Positions 37,395-49,611 of a stretch of 64,000 bases of DNA are shown one piece after another; the first letter of the stretch is position 1; each line of letters begins with the position of its first letter. The position numbers were made by a program, and so were the translations under genes. The stretch comes from Hyperoodon ampullatus. Its lineage: Eukaryota; Chordata; Mammalia; Artiodactyla; Ziphiidae. The DNA lies in the NCBI GenBank assembly GCA_949752795.1, contig OX457070.1, positions 30,303,088 through 30,367,087 of the forward strand, given 5' to 3'. Below the pieces are notes generated by a model. It worked only from the letters and a program-made list of their open reading frames with translations. It had not been told where the DNA came from and did no database searches.

Positions 37395-37870
37395 ACACAC
37401 AAATGGGATATTACTCAGCCCTAAAGAAAGAATGAATCTTGCTATTTGCAACAACATGGATGGACCTAGAGAGTATTATCTTACGTGAAATAGTTCATAC
37501 AGAGAAAGGCAAATATACATAATTTCACTTACGTGCAGAATCAAAAAACAGAACAAATGAACAAACATAACAAAACAGAACAGACTCATAGATACAGAGA
37601 ACAAAAAGGTAGTTGCCAGATGGGAGAGGGGTAAGGGGGATGAGTGAAATAATTGAGGAAGATTAAGAGGTACAAACCTCAGTTACAAAATAAGAGTACA
37701 GTACGGGGAATATAGTCAATTATAATGTAATATCTTTGTATGGTGACAGATGGTAGCTAGACTTATCATGGTGATCATTTTGTAAAGTATAGAAATATCA
37801 AACCACTATTTTGTGCACCTGTAACTAACAGTGTTGTAGGTCAATTATATTTTAATTAAAAAATATGTAG
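37395..37870 (+). repeat. LINE-1 3' region, sense
   Basis: ATGGGATATTACTCAGCCC, AACAACATGGATGGACCTAG and TTTTGTGCACCTGTAACTAA read in the L1 sense direction. It is inserted between antisense L1 pieces. Confidence 0.75.
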
Positions 37871-39715
37871 ACACTGGGAGGAAATACATCAAAATGCGAA
37901 TGGTAGCCTTGTAGAATGAATTTGGGAAAGTTCAATCCTCCTCAAATTTTTGCAATAGTTTGAGAAGGCTAGGTATTAGTTCTTCTTTTTATGTTTTGTA
38001 AAATTCCCCTGTGAAGCTGTCTATCCCTGGACTTTTGTTTCCTGGGAGTTTTTTAAATTATAAATTCAATTTCACTACTGGTGATTTGTCTGTTCAGATT
38101 GACTATTTCTTCCTGATTCAGTCTTGGAAGGTGGTATGTTTCTAGAAATTTGTCCATTTCTTCTAGGTTGTCCAATTTGTTGGTATATAATTGTTCATAG
38201 TATTCTCTTATGATTTTTTTATATTTTTTATATATGCTGTTTCTCCTTTTTCATTTTTTATTTTGTTTATCTGGGTCCTCTCTCATTTTTCATTGATGAG
38301 CCTGTCTAAAGGTTTATCGTTTTTTAAAATCTTATTTAAAAAACTGGCTCTTGATTTCATTGATGTTTTCTATTGTTTTTTTGGTATCTATTTTATTTCC
38401 TCTCTGATCGTTATTATTTCCTTCCTTCTACTGACTTTAGGCTTTGTTTGTTCTTCTTCTTCTAATTCCTTTAGATGGTAGGTTAGGTTGTTTATTCATT
38501 GAGCATCTTTATGATCATTACCTTGTACTCTTTATCAGGTAGAATTGCTTATCTCCACTTTGCTTAGTTCTTTGGCTGGGGTTTTATCTCATTTCTTCAT
38601 TTGGAACATATTCCTTTGTCACCTCATCTTGCTGGATTCTCTAGTTTTACTTCTATGTATTAGGTCGGTTGGTTATGTTTCCCTATATTGGTGAAGTGAT
38701 ATGTAGGAGACATCTTATGGGGTTCACAGCACACTCCCTTCTGGTGACCAGAGCTATATGCTCTAAGGGTGTCCTCTATATGGGCTGTGTGGGCCCCTCT
38801 CTTGTGGTGGGGTTGACTACCATGGGCACACTGGTAGGTGGGTCCTGCCCGCATACTTGTTGGATGCCAGGCCCTGCCTAGTGCAGAGGTTGACAGCTAT
38901 TGGTGGATGAAATTGGCCCCTAGCATGACTGGCAGTGGCTGCCTGGGGGCTCCAGGGCTATTGCTGGCCTGCTAGTGGGGGTGCCTTTGGCTTGTTCTAG
39001 ACCTCTGGTTGATGGGGCTCTGTCCCCACATGGCTGGTGGACTGTGGAGTCTTGGACTGCTAGTGAGTGAGGCCTGATCCCAACATTAACAGGCTAGAAG
39101 AAGGACTTGAAACTGGTGTTTGCCAGCTCCAGTGCCCCTGTGGGAGAACAAGCTCCCAGAAATGGCTATTGGCAGCACCTATGTCCACAGGGTGAGTCTC
39201 AGTTGCCTCCTGCCTCTCCAAGGATTTCTCCAAGGTCAAAAAGTGCATCTGACCTAGGCTTCTTTCAAATTACTGGGTTTTGGAATGTGCGATATTTTGT
39301 GTGCACCCTTTAAGAAAGGAGTCTCTGTTCCCTACAGCCCTCAGGCTTTCCCAAATGCAAGCCCCATTGGCCTTCAAAGCTGGGTATTCTGGGGTCTCAT
39401 CTTCCCAGTGCAGGACCTCTGGGCTGGGGAGCCCGATGTGAGGTTTGGACCACTTGCTCTGCAATTGTGATTATCCTCCTCTTTGTGGGTCACCTACCTG
39501 GGGTATGTGACCTGGGTCTTGGCTCTACCTCATCTGTCCTTCCTACCCATCTTGTTGTAGTCCCTTCTTTACATCTTTAGTAGAAGATCTTTTCTACTAG
39601 TGTTCAGGTCATTCTCATTAATAGTTGCTCTGTAAATAGTTTTAATTTGGGGGATGCCTGTGGGAGGAGGTGAGCACAGGGTCTTCTTACTCCACCATCT
39701 TGGCCACTTCTCCTC
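37871..39715 (-). repeat. Old LINE-1, ORF2 N-terminal part to 5' UTR, antisense
   Basis: 38000-38480 is the complement of ORF2. 38600-39715 is a GC-richer region whose minus strand begins AGAAGTGGCCAAGATGGTGG, a typical L1M 5' UTR start. The L1 5' end is therefore preserved at about 39715. Confidence 0.65.
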
Positions 39716-39902
39716 CTCATCTATTGTTAATCAGAATTTCCTAATTTTCTATAGCAAAAAAATCCACTGACTACTTAATTTCCATTCCCTATCCACCTGT
39801 TTCCTTCCAGCCAGAACCTCAGTTTGTTTAAGTAGCTGTTAAAAAAACCTTATTTTTAGGGATATATTCCTTACTTTAGTTCCAAGTCTTCAGTAATGCT
39901 TG

Positions 39903-40125
39903 GTCTAAATCAGTGTTTTTTCAATTGGAGTATGGTCTTTTCTTTTCTCCTCTGGAGACATTTCACAGTGTTTGGAGACATTGTCACAGCTGGAAGGGGT
40001 GCTACTGGAATGTAGTGGGTAGAGAGAGGTCAAGGATGCTGCTAAACATTCTACAATGCACAGGACATCACCACAGCGAAGAATTTTCTGACCCCAAATG
40101 CCAGTAACATTTAGGTTAAGAAAGC
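39903..40125 (+). mobile_element. MER5-like hAT-Charlie element
   Basis: TGTTTGGAGACATTGTCACA, GGGTGCTACTGGAATGTAGT, GATGCTGCTAAACATTCTAC and AATGCACAGGACATC are the MER5A/B consensus body. Confidence 0.8.
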
Positions 40126-42174
40126 CAGAGCTAAATCTTATTTCCCTTAAGGAAAGAAGGTAATGTCAGTTTCCTTAGCCTATGATTGGTCTATGGGTGT
40201 CATAAATCCTCACTTCTGGTCAGTGAGATCTAAGTGGAAGTCTGCTAAATGGGGCTTCCAGGAAGAAGAGGGACAGACTCAGGTGTCATGCAACTCTGCC
40301 CTTTGTCTTTCCTATTGTCCTCCTCTCAATGTGGACATGATGCTGATACCAGGAGATGCGTCTGCCATTTGGGGACCACCAGGTAGCAATCCTGGAGAGG
40401 AAAGTTCAGGAAAGAAAGAAAGAGCTAGAATGCCTGATTACATCATTCTAGTGCAGCACCAGCTGGGATTTTCTTTCCCTGGACTCACATGATACAGATC
40501 AATCCCTATCTGCTTAAGTCACTGTGACTGTATTTTCTTTATTTGCAGCTAAAAAGCATTCCTTACAAATACACCTGAAAGAGGTGGAGTTAGTCCAACT
40601 GGCACACATATCCCAGGATCTGGGTCCACCCCAACACTACTGCCTCTACTTCTCTTCCCCCTACAACTCCTTTGGAAATTCTGGGCTCACCACATTGCTG
40701 CACTTGTGCCGTAGAAAGGCAGTGCTGTGTGCCACTCACAGAATGACTGAGAAATAAATGGTACTTGGAGCCCACTGTCTAGCTCTGCTTGGCCTGCTAT
40801 TCCTTTTATTAGTCCAGACACCATGCCCTGTTGCTCCCTCAGGAAACATGTGTGAGGTTGCAGAAACTCTGATGTGAAGGGCTCAGGACACATACAGGAA
40901 CTGAATCAAGGGTTTCTTGGGGTTTGGGGGTCTAAGGGTCTACCCCATTGTAAGGTGGTAAGCCTGTTTCCTTTTAACCACTGGTGAAGGGTTCCCTGGC
41001 ATGGGACCCTTCTGTTCATGCTGTAGCATGTGACCTAGTGAAGTGACACACCTCACTACCTCTAATGATGCAGCCCACCTCTCAACCTTCCTCTGAAAAG
41101 TTACCTTTGCCTCAGCCATCAGGGCATGGCCTCAGGTACATGGTGCCTGGTCAGTGGGCAAGCATCCTGTCCTCTTGTTAATTACCTTTGGGAGCCTCAC
41201 TATTCTCCTGTTTGCCCTGACTTATTTCTATAATGGGGAGAATCCTGGGGTAGTCGCCAGCCCTTTACAGTCTGAAGCTGACCCTCACTCTATGGGTCCT
41301 TCCAGGATGTATTTGATTTTTGCTAAGAGCGCCTCAGATTCCATCAGTGTCCCTTTCTACTCCCTTGGGGTGAGGGTTGGGGGAGGGTATATCTGGGAGT
41401 AGCATGAAGGAACCCTCTAGGGTGTAGGGAATGTTCTACATCTCCACCTAGGTGATGGCTATATGTGTGTATATATGTAAAAATTCATTGTACTTAAAAT
41501 CTGTGTGCTTTAATGTATGTTATACCTCACTAAAAACATTTATATAATTTTAAAATGTAAAACACAACTGAATACAAAGAAGGCCCACCCAGTCTGCGGC
41601 AGTCTTAGGAAACACCTCAAGTTGGCCCTTGCTGTAGGAAACCCAGAGCAACGTTGAAAGGCTTGTGCTCCAGCCCCACGTGCCCGGAGCCAGGCCAGGG
41701 GCCGAGTGCTGTGGAGGGACGAGGGTCCACCATCAGCAGCAGGTCAGCTCCAGGAGGAGGGCTGGGGTCACTGCCTGGATGAAAAGCATCACCAAAACTG
41801 ATGAGGCCAATAAAGATGCTCCATAGGAATAACTGCCCAGATACAGCTTAAACTGTGGGGACGGTCTCTCTACCCCAGGCAGCAGCAGGAAGAGGAGAAG
41901 CAGCACATTCCTGGCAGGATAATGGGCCCCACTCCTGACCCCTGGGGAAGCTGAGAGCATGGAGTGGACAGGGAGCCAGAGAATGAGCACTGGGCAGCCA
42001 CTACCCTCGGTTGGCGAGCCAGCCCACGCAGACCTGGGGCTCGGGGTCAGTCGGCTCTCCCCCGAGGCTACAGAGAGGCAGGCGTGATGAGGACAGTTAG
42101 GGGTGCCTCCATCTAGGGTGGAAGGGGTGGGGCTAGTGAAGGGAGCAAGACTCCCCCTACAAGGAACCATGACT
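40126..42174. other. Unassigned sequence between repeats
   Basis: No exon or confident repeat, apart from a short L1-like AT-rich tail at about 41455-41560. The GC-rich part from 41580 has long open minus-strand frames without supporting features. Confidence 0.45.
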
Positions 42175-42190
42175 GGAGCAGCATTCTCTG

Positions 42191-42223
42191 CACTTGATCT
42201 TAGCCAAAAGGCCGAGAAGCGAT
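42191..42223 (-). pseudogene. 3'-truncated U2 snRNA retropseudogene (33 nt)
   Basis: The minus strand from 42223 reads ATCGCTTCTCGGCCTTTTGG and continues CTAAGATCAAGTG, which is nucleotides 1-33 of U2 snRNA with no mismatch as far as remembered. It stops abruptly and is flanked directly by a 16-bp target-site duplication with one mismatch (42175-42190 GGAGCAGCATTCTCTG and 42224-42239 GGAGAAGCATTCTCTG). There is no A-tail. It lacks the rest of U2, so it is not functional. Confidence 0.88.
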
Positions 42224-42239
42224 GGAGAAGCATTCTCTG

Positions 42240-43311
42240 AACTGGGAGGCAGGGAATTTGACCTCTGTCTTGGGCCTCCTTTCTGAGAAGGGCCTCCTGG
42301 GCAAGGGTGGAATTTTTGCAAGAATCTCAGAGATTTCTTGGAGGGAGGGTTTTGTGCAGTTCCCAGCTGGGCTGTAGACATGACAAAGGACCTCTGATGA
42401 CCCTTCCAGTGCATGTCTGCAGGAAGATAAGGACAGAGCCAAGGGAGATTGAAAGCTCAGGAAAGAGGGAGCTGGGATACGGTCGTACCCAACAAGTCCT
42501 AGACGGGAGGAGCAATGCCGAGCACGCTGTGATGTCTTGTGCTCTGATTTGTCCCCAGTCCAGTGTCCAAAAGGCTCATGCTCCAGGCCCCAGGATGGTG
42601 GGTGGGGACTGTGAGTAGAAACAACAGAAGCCGCAGAAGACAAACACCTGTTTTTCACTACACTTTCTCTAAGGAACCAGCGCATACGTTGCAGCAGTGT
42701 GAGCGACCGACACCAAAGCCACAGGAGAGACACAGTGTCCTGTTTCGAGATGAGTCCAGAGGCCCAAGTTCCTCTGGCTCCTGAGGCTGAGACGGAGGCG
42801 TCTGCCCAGGGCACATGGTCAGTGGGGGAGCTGCAGGTGGTGGGGATGGCTCAGCTGTGAGCACACCTGCTGTGGGTTCCCAGTCCCCTCGGCCCAGTCC
42901 TAAGAGGCAGCGTTGGAGATGTCGGCAGAGGTCAATAACAGCAGCTGTGCCAAGACAGGAAAAAGAAAAAAACAAAAAAAAGAGAGAGAGAGTAAAAGAT
43001 TTCCCCGCTTAGAAGATGAGTGAGCTAATTCTTAGCTACTTCCTAGGCCCTTCCAAGGACACTCCAAGATTATTGCAAAGGACTTAGCAAGAAGCTTGAG
43101 TTCTTCAATCACAGATAGAGGAAACAGCCTGTTATGAATGTCAGTATGATTGTATTTTAAACAGAAGGTACGTGGTCTTGATACACATGGAATATGTTTA
43201 GGTCAGGATGATGGGCACTGGTCTGAGATTCAAATATGGTAAATTTCATTGAGTGATGGATTAGGTGAACTCAAGGATAAACGTTAACAATGGTCATCAG
43301 TAGGGTGATGC
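42240..43311. other. Unassigned GC-rich sequence
   Basis: No exon, domain or named repeat was recognised. The 204-codon minus-strand frame 42814-42200 looks like composition-driven chance, and it runs through the U2 fragment and its flanking duplication. Confidence 0.4.
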
Positions 43312-43600
43312 TGTAGACTAGAATGTTTATGTCTCCCTCAAATTCATATGTTGAAACCTAATCCCCAATGTAATGGGATTAGTCCCTTAGAATAGAGGCC
43401 CTAGACTGCTCCCTTGTCCCTCCCACCTTATTAGGACACCGTGAGAAGACAGCTGTCCATGAACAAGGAAGTGGGCCCTCACCAGACACCAAATTTGCTG
43501 ATGCCTTGATCTTGCACTTCCCAGCCTCCAAAACTGTGAGAAATAAATGCTTGTTGTTTACAAGTCACCCAGCCTATGACATTTTGGAATTTTGTTTCTT
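43312..43600 (+). repeat. MLT1/MaLR-like solo LTR
   Basis: AATTCATATGTTGAAACCTA, AAGTGGGCCCTCACCAGACA and CAAAACTGTGAGAAATAAAT are characteristic of MaLR LTRs. No internal retroviral region is nearby. Confidence 0.75.
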
Positions 43601-45471
43601 CCAATCCCAAATCCCAAAGGATCTAAATCCTGCTGCATGCACGGAAGATTCTTTATAAGATAAAGATTGAGCTTGTAACCTGAAGGACCAAAATCTACCT
43701 TGACAAGCCCTGTAAGATCTAGAAGCCTGTACTTATTGTTTCTCAGAGCTGGTACAGAGCTATTACAGGGGAGTCAACGACAGCCAAGGGTGATGATGCA
43801 TAGGAGGGCAGCAGGCCTTGAACCTAGATTTTCCTGGAGGAAAGCAGTCTAGCTGGCAGAGTGTCTGCAGGTATGGTAACAGATGGAGATAAGCAGGTGG
43901 GTGCCTGGGCGTGGGGGGTGTCTAAAGTCTCCAAGAAATAACAGGTATGTTATATTGATCAGGTGGAACCCAGAGAGGATGGGAAATTCAGGAGCAGCTG
44001 AAGCTCAGAAGTCCGGAGGGGAAGGCTCGATGGGCATCAGAGCTGTCAGTAGACAGCAGCCCACACGCCATCACAGAGGACTCGGGAGCAGGGGTCCAGG
44101 CAACTGTAACAGGGACTCAGGCACATGTGACCAGACAGGGACTGGTCCTGAAGTTGTGGGGGGATTGAAGTCAGGGATACGGCAGATACCGGTCAAGGAT
44201 GGAATGACAGCCATCGGGACTTAACTCCGGGACTCACTGGGCCAAGCCCTGGGGGCCTGACCCTGCTTTGTGGTCCTCTCCGGGCCTCTGGTCGACCAAG
44301 CCTTGGCCTGTCACATCTGATACTTCTACCCTGAATGCTCTGTGCTGGTATCTCCATCTGCCTTATCCTCGACAAGCTGCATGTGACCAAATCCATAGTT
44401 TCAGAGCCCCTGGCCGGCCCAACCATAACTTATTTAAGCCCAGTTAGAGGTTCATCTTGTGCCTTTCCCATGCAGTCACTTTTCCACTCATGACTGTAGG
44501 TAACGACACCACATCATGACTCTGCAAAGCTTGAGCTCAGCTCTGTCTTGGGCAGATGGGTGCTGAGATCACCCCGAGGTCTTCCACTCCACCTGCATGT
44601 GCTGTTCAGCCCGCCCCACCCCGGTCCTGTCCTATTTACTCCAAACTCCAGCACGACCCTTGGTGGACATCTGTGTCTGTATTTCCAGTACTCTTTCCTT
44701 GTTTATCCTGGTGTCTAAGGTGAGGGGGCCAGGGATGTTCTGTGGGGGAGGCTGACTTTCCGTCCTTCCCAGCTATAAGGATGGACAGTTCAAGGACCAG
44801 TGCAAAGAGGCCAGGTCCCTTATTCACTTGTAACAGAGAGAAATGCCTGGGGGTCTCCACGAAGGGGTTGAGACCAGTTCCAAAGAGAGGTCTGGGAGGC
44901 CTTGTTCATACGCTTGGCTCTGTCACAGGGATTTTCATGGTGCAGGCTGGGCCAGAGCGTATAGGCCTCCATAGAACTCAGCATCAATTTGCAGGCTACA
45001 GAGATGGGACCTCAGACCTGAAAGCTTCAGTCTGTGCTGTGGCTAGTGTCTTTTTGTTATTTATTTATTTACGGCCCAAATTCTGAAGGGATTCGTCAAG
45101 GGCCACCCTAAAGAGAAGCCCTTGGAAATGAGACATTCTAGGAGAGACACGTCCTCCATTGCACCATGTTGGTGTGTGATGGCGTGGAAAGCACATGGAT
45201 GGGAACCCAGTAACTCGAGAGAGGACAGTGCAGGCAGGGAGGGCTCATCTGCTAGACAAGGGAGGCAAGAAACTTTATTGTTCTCATCCAGAGGGAGAAA
45301 GTGTATCCAGTTTTTAGATTACAGAGCTGGATCTTGGGTCAAAAAGTAGAAGGTGGAGGTCTGAAATGAGCAGCTTCCCATCGGCAGAGGTGGGCTGGGT
45401 CCCTGAGCTCTGGGTTCAGGTTAGCGGTCTCATCCAGGCAGTTCCGCTCTCCACGTGGCCGACCTGGAGGT
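43601..45471. other. Unassigned sequence downstream of the GKN3 pseudogene
   Basis: No gene or confident repeat seen. Confidence 0.4.
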
Positions 45472-45763
45472 TCAGAGCCCAGGGAACTCCCCACAGATGG
45501 AGATGTCTCAGGAAGGACAGAATTTGGACTTCGAAACAGGAATCGGGGTCAATAGCCAGTGCAGTACCTTTAAGATGAAAGAGAAGCATTTTACTTAAAA
45601 GATCACTTAATCGCTCTAATACCCCTAGGTAGAATGGATATATTGTGAGTTGCACGTAAATTAGATGTGATGTTCAAGACAACTTTACTAGCCAGAGACT
45701 TGGGAACAAAATGGAAGATCTTATCAGTGCTGCACTAACTGGCTCCATATGCCTTTTCCTTTT

Positions 45764-45974
45764 TGTGTGTGTGTGTGTGTGTGTGGTACGCTGGCCTCTC
45801 ACTGCTGTGGCCTGTCCTGTTGTGGAGCACAGCCTCTGGACGCGCAGCCTCAGTGGCCATGGCTCACAGGCCCAGCCGCTCCGCGGCATGTGGGATCTTC
45901 CCGGACCGGGGCACGAACCCGTATCCCCTGCATCGGCAGGCGGACTCTCAACCACTGTGCCACCAGGGAAGCCC
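45764..45974 (-). mobile_element. CHR-type SINE with (GT)n tail
   Basis: Young CHR body in minus orientation. The tail position holds (GT)n at 45765-45785 instead of poly-T. It lies in intron 5 of the GKN3 pseudogene. Confidence 0.87.
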
Positions 45975-47415
45975 CCTATTTCTTTTATTGCTCTTTAATC
46001 ATTCTCTTTAACCCCCCAGCCTCTCAAGTTCTCTGTGTTTTCCTGCTGGAAGTTCCTGTTATGAAGAAGCCTTGTTCATTGGGTTAGTTTATGCTAAGAT
46101 GTAAGTGACAGGCAACAGCTTAATGGGAAGTGGTTACTGACTCTATCTGGAGCAGCAGGCAGATTTTGCAGTCTTATCTGGTAGCTTTCCAAGCCCATCA
46201 CCACTGATCCCCCAGCCATAACCCCAGCAGGGATGCCAGCCACTGAGCCTTTCCTTTCCCAGCATGTGGTCTATAACTATCAGGGTCGTGCCTTCCAGCA
46301 TCTGGACAGCCAGAGAAAGAGGAGGACTGAGAACCCCAAAGAAGTGGGCCTCCTATGGGGGATGCCAGGCACAGTGCTGCTTCGGCAGGGGGAGGGGAGG
46401 GGAGAATGAAACTCTGGGTCAGGTGAGAGTATCACCAGCTGTCAAATCCCGATGGTGAAATGACTGTCCTCAACCTGCTGGTAAAGCCAAGTTAACTCTG
46501 CTGCCTGTTCTCAGTGATCCCTGGTATCAGGAAATCTTCGCTGCCACCAGGGGGAAATGCATTTCAGGGCTCATTATTTGTATACCAAGTAGCAAAGAAA
46601 TAGAATTGACCTGAAAACTGTCATTAGAATTTGCTAAGCACCTAAAAATCATACTGCACCATTTGCCTCAACCATGGTCTTCAGTTTCTAGTTAAGTTAT
46701 TAACACACTTTCTTTTTGCTCTTGGGCAAAGTAGGTGGGGACCTGTCAGCACACGTCCTTGATGGGCACTCCACACTGGGCTAAGTTCTTGACCCGGCTG
46801 GATAAACCAGTGTAGGTCAGGCCTCGAGTGGATGGATAATGCTTTAAAGCCTGAAAGAGGTGGCATGTCAAAACGGTGAGACAGCAGATAGAGGTGGTGC
46901 AGCAAGGAAGAAGAGTGAGAAGCCTATTCCAGTGCACAAAAGTAGCCATGAACTTGCCCTTGAGTTTTGTCTATAGCGGCAATATCCTGTCTGACCACAA
47001 GGTGATGACATTACTCCAAAAAACATCTGTGTGTCCCTGTAACGCTGTACTCCTTTCACTCTTAAACTCTTCCAGCCTCCAGTGCTTTTCTCATCTCTAA
47101 AATTATGTATTTCATTTATATAATGCTTTTACTTGTTATAAATCAGATGAGGGGAATACTTTCTACCTCTCTTTAAAAAAATTGACAAATGTTTTATTTT
47201 TATGTGACCCAAAATGCATCTTTTTTCCCAAGCATCAGCAACCCACCTGAAATGGACATTCACTTTGCCCAAATGTCCTGGGCGGGTTATTTAAGCAAAT
47301 GATGCCAGATTTCAATGATTTGCCAAGGACCTCCTGCTGCTTTTTAATTTATTTGACAGCCCTTGTCATTTAAGAGGCTGGGAGGGAGAGAGTTTCAACA
47401 GTCTGGGTTCATTTT

Positions 47416-47629
47416 TTTTTTTTTTTTTTTTTTTTTGCGTTACGCGGACCTCTCACTGTTGTGGCCTCTCCCGTTGTGGAGCACAGGCTCCGGACGTGCA
47501 GGCTCAGCGGCCATGGCTCACGGGCCCAGCCGCTCCGCGGCATGTGGGATTCTCCCGGACCGGGGCACGAACCCACGTCCCCTGCATCGGCAGGCGGACT
47601 CCCAACCACTGCGCCACCAGGGAAGCCCC
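47416..47629 (-). mobile_element. CHR-type SINE, young short form
   Basis: Poly-T then GCGTTACGCGGACC and so on to CACCAGGGAAGCCCC. A perfect 13-bp target-site duplication, CTGGGTTCATTTT, is at 47403-47415 and 47630-47642. In intron 4 of the GKN3 pseudogene. Confidence 0.9.
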
Positions 47630-48444
47630 CTGGGTTCATTTTAAACTAAAGATAACATGTGTGTATGTGTGCAAAGGGTGTGCAGGGGAGGAGAGAAGGC
47701 ATGAGGATAAAAATACTCTATTAGTTCACTCTAATATTTATATTCAACTACTTATATTCACTAACATGTAGCTCACACCCTTTTGGAATAAACTAAAATT
47801 ATGTCATTGTATGGAGTTTTCATTGGTCCATTTTCATTCATATGATGTAATTTAAATGGGCCATGGACTGGACTTGGAGTCCTTTGCACGGTGATAGAAT
47901 TTCATGCACATTAAGAACAAGTATGAACTGAATTCCCCTGTGTATACAGCACCATCCTAGGAGGTCAGGATGTAGAGTTGGAAAACACCAAACTAGGAGG
48001 GGACCACAGTGAACTGGTTTCACTTACCTGGTGGTCCAGGGCTTTACTAATATCGTCCAAAGTTGGACAGCTTCATCCATCTTGGCTAGGACACAGGCCA
48101 TCTTGCTAAACAGCTTAGCCACCAGAAGGGCCTTAAAGCAACACAGCAGAACCCTGTCATTCATTCAGTCACAATATGGTGGCCTCCTGCTTGCCATCAG
48201 TGCTGCACATAGCTGGCCCTTCAGACTGTGGCATTGAGCATCCCGTCATAGCCCGGCCCTGGGCGTCAGAGCAAAGCACCAGCAGCAGGACTGACAATGT
48301 ACACAGGGCTCTGCTGCCCCCAAGGGCCCGTGGCACTGTCACTGCTGCAGGCACCACGGGAAGGTATCCCCCGGGGCACTCTGCATACCCTTAACAGACT
48401 GGTGGGACTGGAGGGGTAGGGCGTCAGCCCCAGAAACAAAGCTG

Positions 48445-48760
48445 AATTTAAGGTCCTGTTCATGGTCCTCAGCCGCCTCCATGACCCTCAGCTTCCCCAA
48501 CTGTAAAGCAGGAAAAGTAGACCCTCTCCCACGGGGATTCCATGAAAGGATGAGACAAGATACTGCCTGCTTGTGAAGCCAGTGTGTGAGATAGAGTGCT
48601 CTCTGGAGGTACAAGGTGAGGACAGGCCTCGGTCCGGACCTCTAGACTCAGATCTTGGCTCTGGGTCTGCCACTGACCACTCCTGACGTGGCCCTGGACC
48701 TGACCTTCAGCCTCTCTGAGTTTTGCAGTAAAGCCGAGGTTCTCCAGCTGAGTCTGACTG
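48445..48760 (+). repeat. Two MIR fragments
   Basis: TCAGCTTCCCCAACTGTAAA (48487-48506) and CTTGGCTCTGGGTCTGCCAC (48654-48673) with TGACCTTCAGCCTCTCTGAG are MIR core text in sense orientation. Confidence 0.55.
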
Positions 48761-49398
48761 AGCCCATCTCCCTCCTCCAGCCAGAGCAGTTCTGACTTCC
48801 ATTCCATAGAGTGGCATTGTGTGACATCTTTCATTGGAAGAAAAGTCTCTATGGCTTAAAACAGAGTTGGAAATCCCTGGACTGCCTCCCTTTGAGGAGG
48901 ACTCGGGAGCCGTGTCCTCAAGGAAATCAGGAGCAGGTCAGGTGAAGAGTGAGCGGGGTGGTGTTTGGGAAGGAGAGCGTGGGAGGTCCAGGCAGGAGCA
49001 GAGAGAAAGCCTGTGTTTGCGGGGTGTGTCCTGAGATGTCCAGTGTGGAATTAGGAGGGGAGCTTCCAAACAGCAGGGGCTGGACGGCAGAAGCCTATCC
49101 AGGGAGTAAGGAGTGTGGGCTTTTCCTTCATTTAATCCTCTCAGAGTCCTTTCCGGTAGGAAAGGCAGCTGTTGATTCTGCTTTTCAGATGAGGAAACTG
49201 AGGTGCACAAAGGCTGAGCCATATCTCTCGTTCTAGAGCTTTTCTATCAGGCAGGTGTACCTTCCCAATCCTGCCTCTTTCTGCCAGGTCATACCTCACC
49301 ATACCCAACCATCTGGGCAAGTGGAAGCAAGGTTTCTAAAAGTGAAAATAAATTATTCTCCTGCTTTTAAAATAAACTGATTAAAATCTGAGATCAAG

Positions 49399-49611
49399 GG
49401 CTTTCCTGGTGGCGCAGTGGTTGAGAGTCCGCCTGCCGATACAGGGGATGTGGGTTCGTGCCCCGGTCCGGGAGGATCCCACATGCCATGGGGCGGCTGG
49501 GCCCGTGAGCCATGGCCGCTGAGCCTGCGCGTCCGGGGCCTGTGCTCCGCAACAGGAGAGGCCACAACAGTGAGAGGCCTGTGTACCACAAAAAAAAAAA
49601 AAAAAAAAAAA
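49399..49611 (+). mobile_element. CHR-type SINE, young short form
   Basis: Plus-oriented copy with an A-tail of more than 20 bases. A perfect 16-bp target-site duplication, AAAATCTGAGATCAAG, is at 49383-49398 and 49612-49627. It lies 370 bp downstream of GKN3 pseudogene exon 3. Confidence 0.92.

Noticed and set aside
36385..39715. Possible full-length LINE-1
   Set aside because: Orientation switches (antisense, sense, antisense) and broken frames show a mosaic of old fragments.
41733..42814. Two overlapping long minus-strand frames (166 and 204 codons), one with hydrophobic runs such as NVLLLLFLLLPG
   Set aside because: They lie in GC-rich sequence where stops are rare, one runs through the U2 fragment and its target-site duplication, and neither shows a recognisable domain, splice context or promoter.
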